A DNA stretch of 6,311 nt from Paludibacter sp. (GTDB lineage: Bacteria; Bacteroidota; Bacteroidia; Bacteroidales; Paludibacteraceae), in contig JANJXE010000341.1 of the NCBI GenBank assembly GCA_024709185.1, forward strand, positions 1 through 6,311, read 5' to 3'. The notes beneath the pieces are model-generated. The model searched no databases, was not told where the DNA came from, and worked only from the letters and a program-made list of their open reading frames with translations. The position numbers and the translations under genes were made by a program. Positions 5,220 through 6,311 of the stretch are shown here, piece by piece (positions within the stretch are counted from its first letter, which is position 1; each line of letters opens with the position of its first letter).

Positions 5220-6311
5220 TTAATTCACAGGATAATTTAATTCAAGAGTGAGCCGATTCAGTTCGTTCAACTGGTCAAGGTAGTGAAAGCGGATTGCCAT
5301 CGCATTTTCAAAACTCAGGGTAAACGTTTTTAAATCAATTTCACCACTCCTCCAACTCAGTTGTGCAGTCCGGAGTAGCTCATCGTGTAATACTTTTCCT
5401 TCCCGATGATAATACGAAATTGCCTCTAGTAATTCGTTGCGCCGATTTTGCAGTCTGCGATTTTCCACTTTCAGTTCGTCTATAGCATATTCAGTTTCCA
5501 GACTTGAAGCAGTCGACGCTTTCGTTGCTGCTTTAATTTTGGCAACAAAAGGTTTAACTACTAACGGTATAGCTATTCCAGCTTCAAAGCCCTGATAATA
5601 ACGGGCGTGTTGGAATTTGTTTGTACCTATAAAATAGTTGATGGAAAAATCAGGTAACAGCTTTGCTTTTTCCAGTGCAATGCTGTTTTTTTGCAACTCT
5701 TCCGCTTTCCGTAGTTTCAGAACAAAAGGCGTCGATTCCACTTCTCGGAGTACAAGAGATAACTCACTAACACCGTCAGTGACCAAAAATTCATTTTGAT
5801 GACCAGTCAATAACTTCAATGTGGAATATAAAGCTTCTATTTGTTGATTTACATCCCTTAGTTCCAGGTTAAGCTGTTGCAAGCGTGCCTTTGCATTCAA
5901 CACATCGAGCTGCGAGCTATACCCGGTCTGTTGTTTTAGCTTAGTTGAAGCCAGAATTTCGGTGTACAAACTATCCATTAACTGTAAAACCTGCTTTTTT
6001 TCGTTGTAAGTTTGCAAGGTCACATAATTTAAACTGACCCCCCGGATAATTTTTTCCTGTTGAATAGATAATTCCTGCTCCGACAGGGCATATTCCGATT
6101 GCCTGGCTTTCTTTTCTGCGGAATAAAGAGTTGGAAAACTGAAATCCTGACTGATGCTCCACACCTTCAACGGGAAATTATTTTCAGCGATATTATTTTC
6201 GTCTGTACCATACGAAACGATTGTTTTACCAGGATCGAAAGCTGCTCCTTTCAAGTCCTTTTGAGCCGACATCCGGATAATCCGGGACTCTATCAGCCGG
6301 TTATTTTTCAG
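5220..6311 (-). CDS. TolC-family outer membrane factor, or TolC-like C-terminal domain of an RND pump (5'-partial)
   Basis: The C-terminal 363 residues of a TolC/CusC-like channel protein; the frame is open to the right window edge. The first ATG inside the window (6272) is not a credible start: the 13 codons before it read LKNNRLIESRIIR, which continues the first helix of the fold (typical ...NN..L...R......). In window-edge numbering, the first OEP repeat has AAFDPGKTIVSYG (23-35) and WSISQDFSFPTLYSAEKKAR (51-70), followed by a long helical stretch to about 170. The second repeat has LLPDFSINYFIG (218-229) and GFEAGIAIPLV (241-251), then a coiled-coil-like region to about 320 with LSWRSGEIDLKTF (318-330). 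It would form the outer-membrane exit duct for the adaptor encoded next. In Bacteroidota, CusA/CzcA-type pumps often carry a TolC-like domain at their C-terminus. This fragment resembles that domain as I recall it, so the gene may be the end of such a fusion. Family is firm; free-standing or fused cannot be told. Confidence 0.85.
   Translation of the reverse strand: MKNNRLIESRIIRMSAQKDLKGAAFDPGKTIVSYGTDENNIAENNFPLKVWSISQDFSFPTLYSAEKKARQSEYALSEQELSIQQEKIIRGVSLNYVTLQTYNEKKQVLQLMDSLYTEILASTKLKQQTGYSSQLDVLNAKARLQQLNLELRDVNQQIEALYSTLKLLTGHQNEFLVTDGVSELSLVLREVESTPFVLKLRKAEELQKNSIALEKAKLLPDFSINYFIGTNKFQHARYYQGFEAGIAIPLVVKPFVAKIKAATKASTASSLETEYAIDELKVENRRLQNRRNELLEAISYYHREGKVLHDELLRTAQLSWRSGEIDLKTFTLSFENAMAIRFHYLDQLNELNRLTLELNYPVN

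Noticed and set aside
5220..6272. TolC-like gene taken as complete with ATG at 6272
   Set aside because: The frame stays open to 6311 and the extra residues continue the first helix of the TolC fold; no signal peptide follows the ATG at 6272.
1..6311. CRISPR array, insertion sequence, tRNA or attachment site
   Set aside because: No regularly spaced repeats, transposase motifs, terminal inverted repeats or cloverleaf-like sequence were seen; nearly all bases are coding.

Overview
The window looks like chromosomal DNA from a Bacteroidota bacterium, probably of the Bacteroidales/Marinilabiliales type. Four things point there: a two-component regulator propeller protein start at the left edge, two TAnnTTTG-type promoter matches, no Shine-Dalgarno sequences before the starts, and a NagB-PIG-L fusion of the kind I recall from Bacteroides and relatives. 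This placement is an inference from gene content; no rRNA or other marker is present.

Layout: (1) 1-168, minus strand: the first 56 codons of an exported sensor with a regulator propeller, probably a hybrid two-component system (HTCS) protein or relative, cut by the window edge. (2) 169-362: a divergent intergenic region with a candidate promoter for each direction and an imperfect palindrome between them. (3) 363-4092, plus strand: three genes 4 and 9 bp apart, surely one operon. They encode a NahK-like sugar kinase of the aminoglycoside phosphotransferase fold, a 661-residue fusion of a glucosamine-6-phosphate deaminase-like domain and a PIG-L/LmbE deacetylase domain, and a CBM9-like protein without a signal peptide. 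(4) 4097-6311, minus strand, convergent with the operon and only 4 bp from it: a lipoprotein periplasmic adaptor of an RND efflux pump and, upstream of it, a TolC-like outer membrane factor (or TolC-like C-terminal domain of a pump) that runs off the right edge.

How the genes may work together: the plus-strand operon is most simply read as cytosolic amino-sugar metabolism. The kinase would phosphorylate N-acetylhexosamine, and the fusion protein would deacetylate and possibly process an amino-sugar phosphate. The NagB-like domain, however, lacks the residues aligned with E. coli NagB Asp72, Asp141 and His143, so normal deamination is doubtful; this is the most interesting feature of the window. 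The divergent sensor is a candidate regulator. The minus-strand pair is an unrelated tripartite efflux system whose inner-membrane pump must lie beyond 6311, either as a separate gene or fused to the TolC-like part. I see no mobile element, CRISPR array, tRNA or rRNA.
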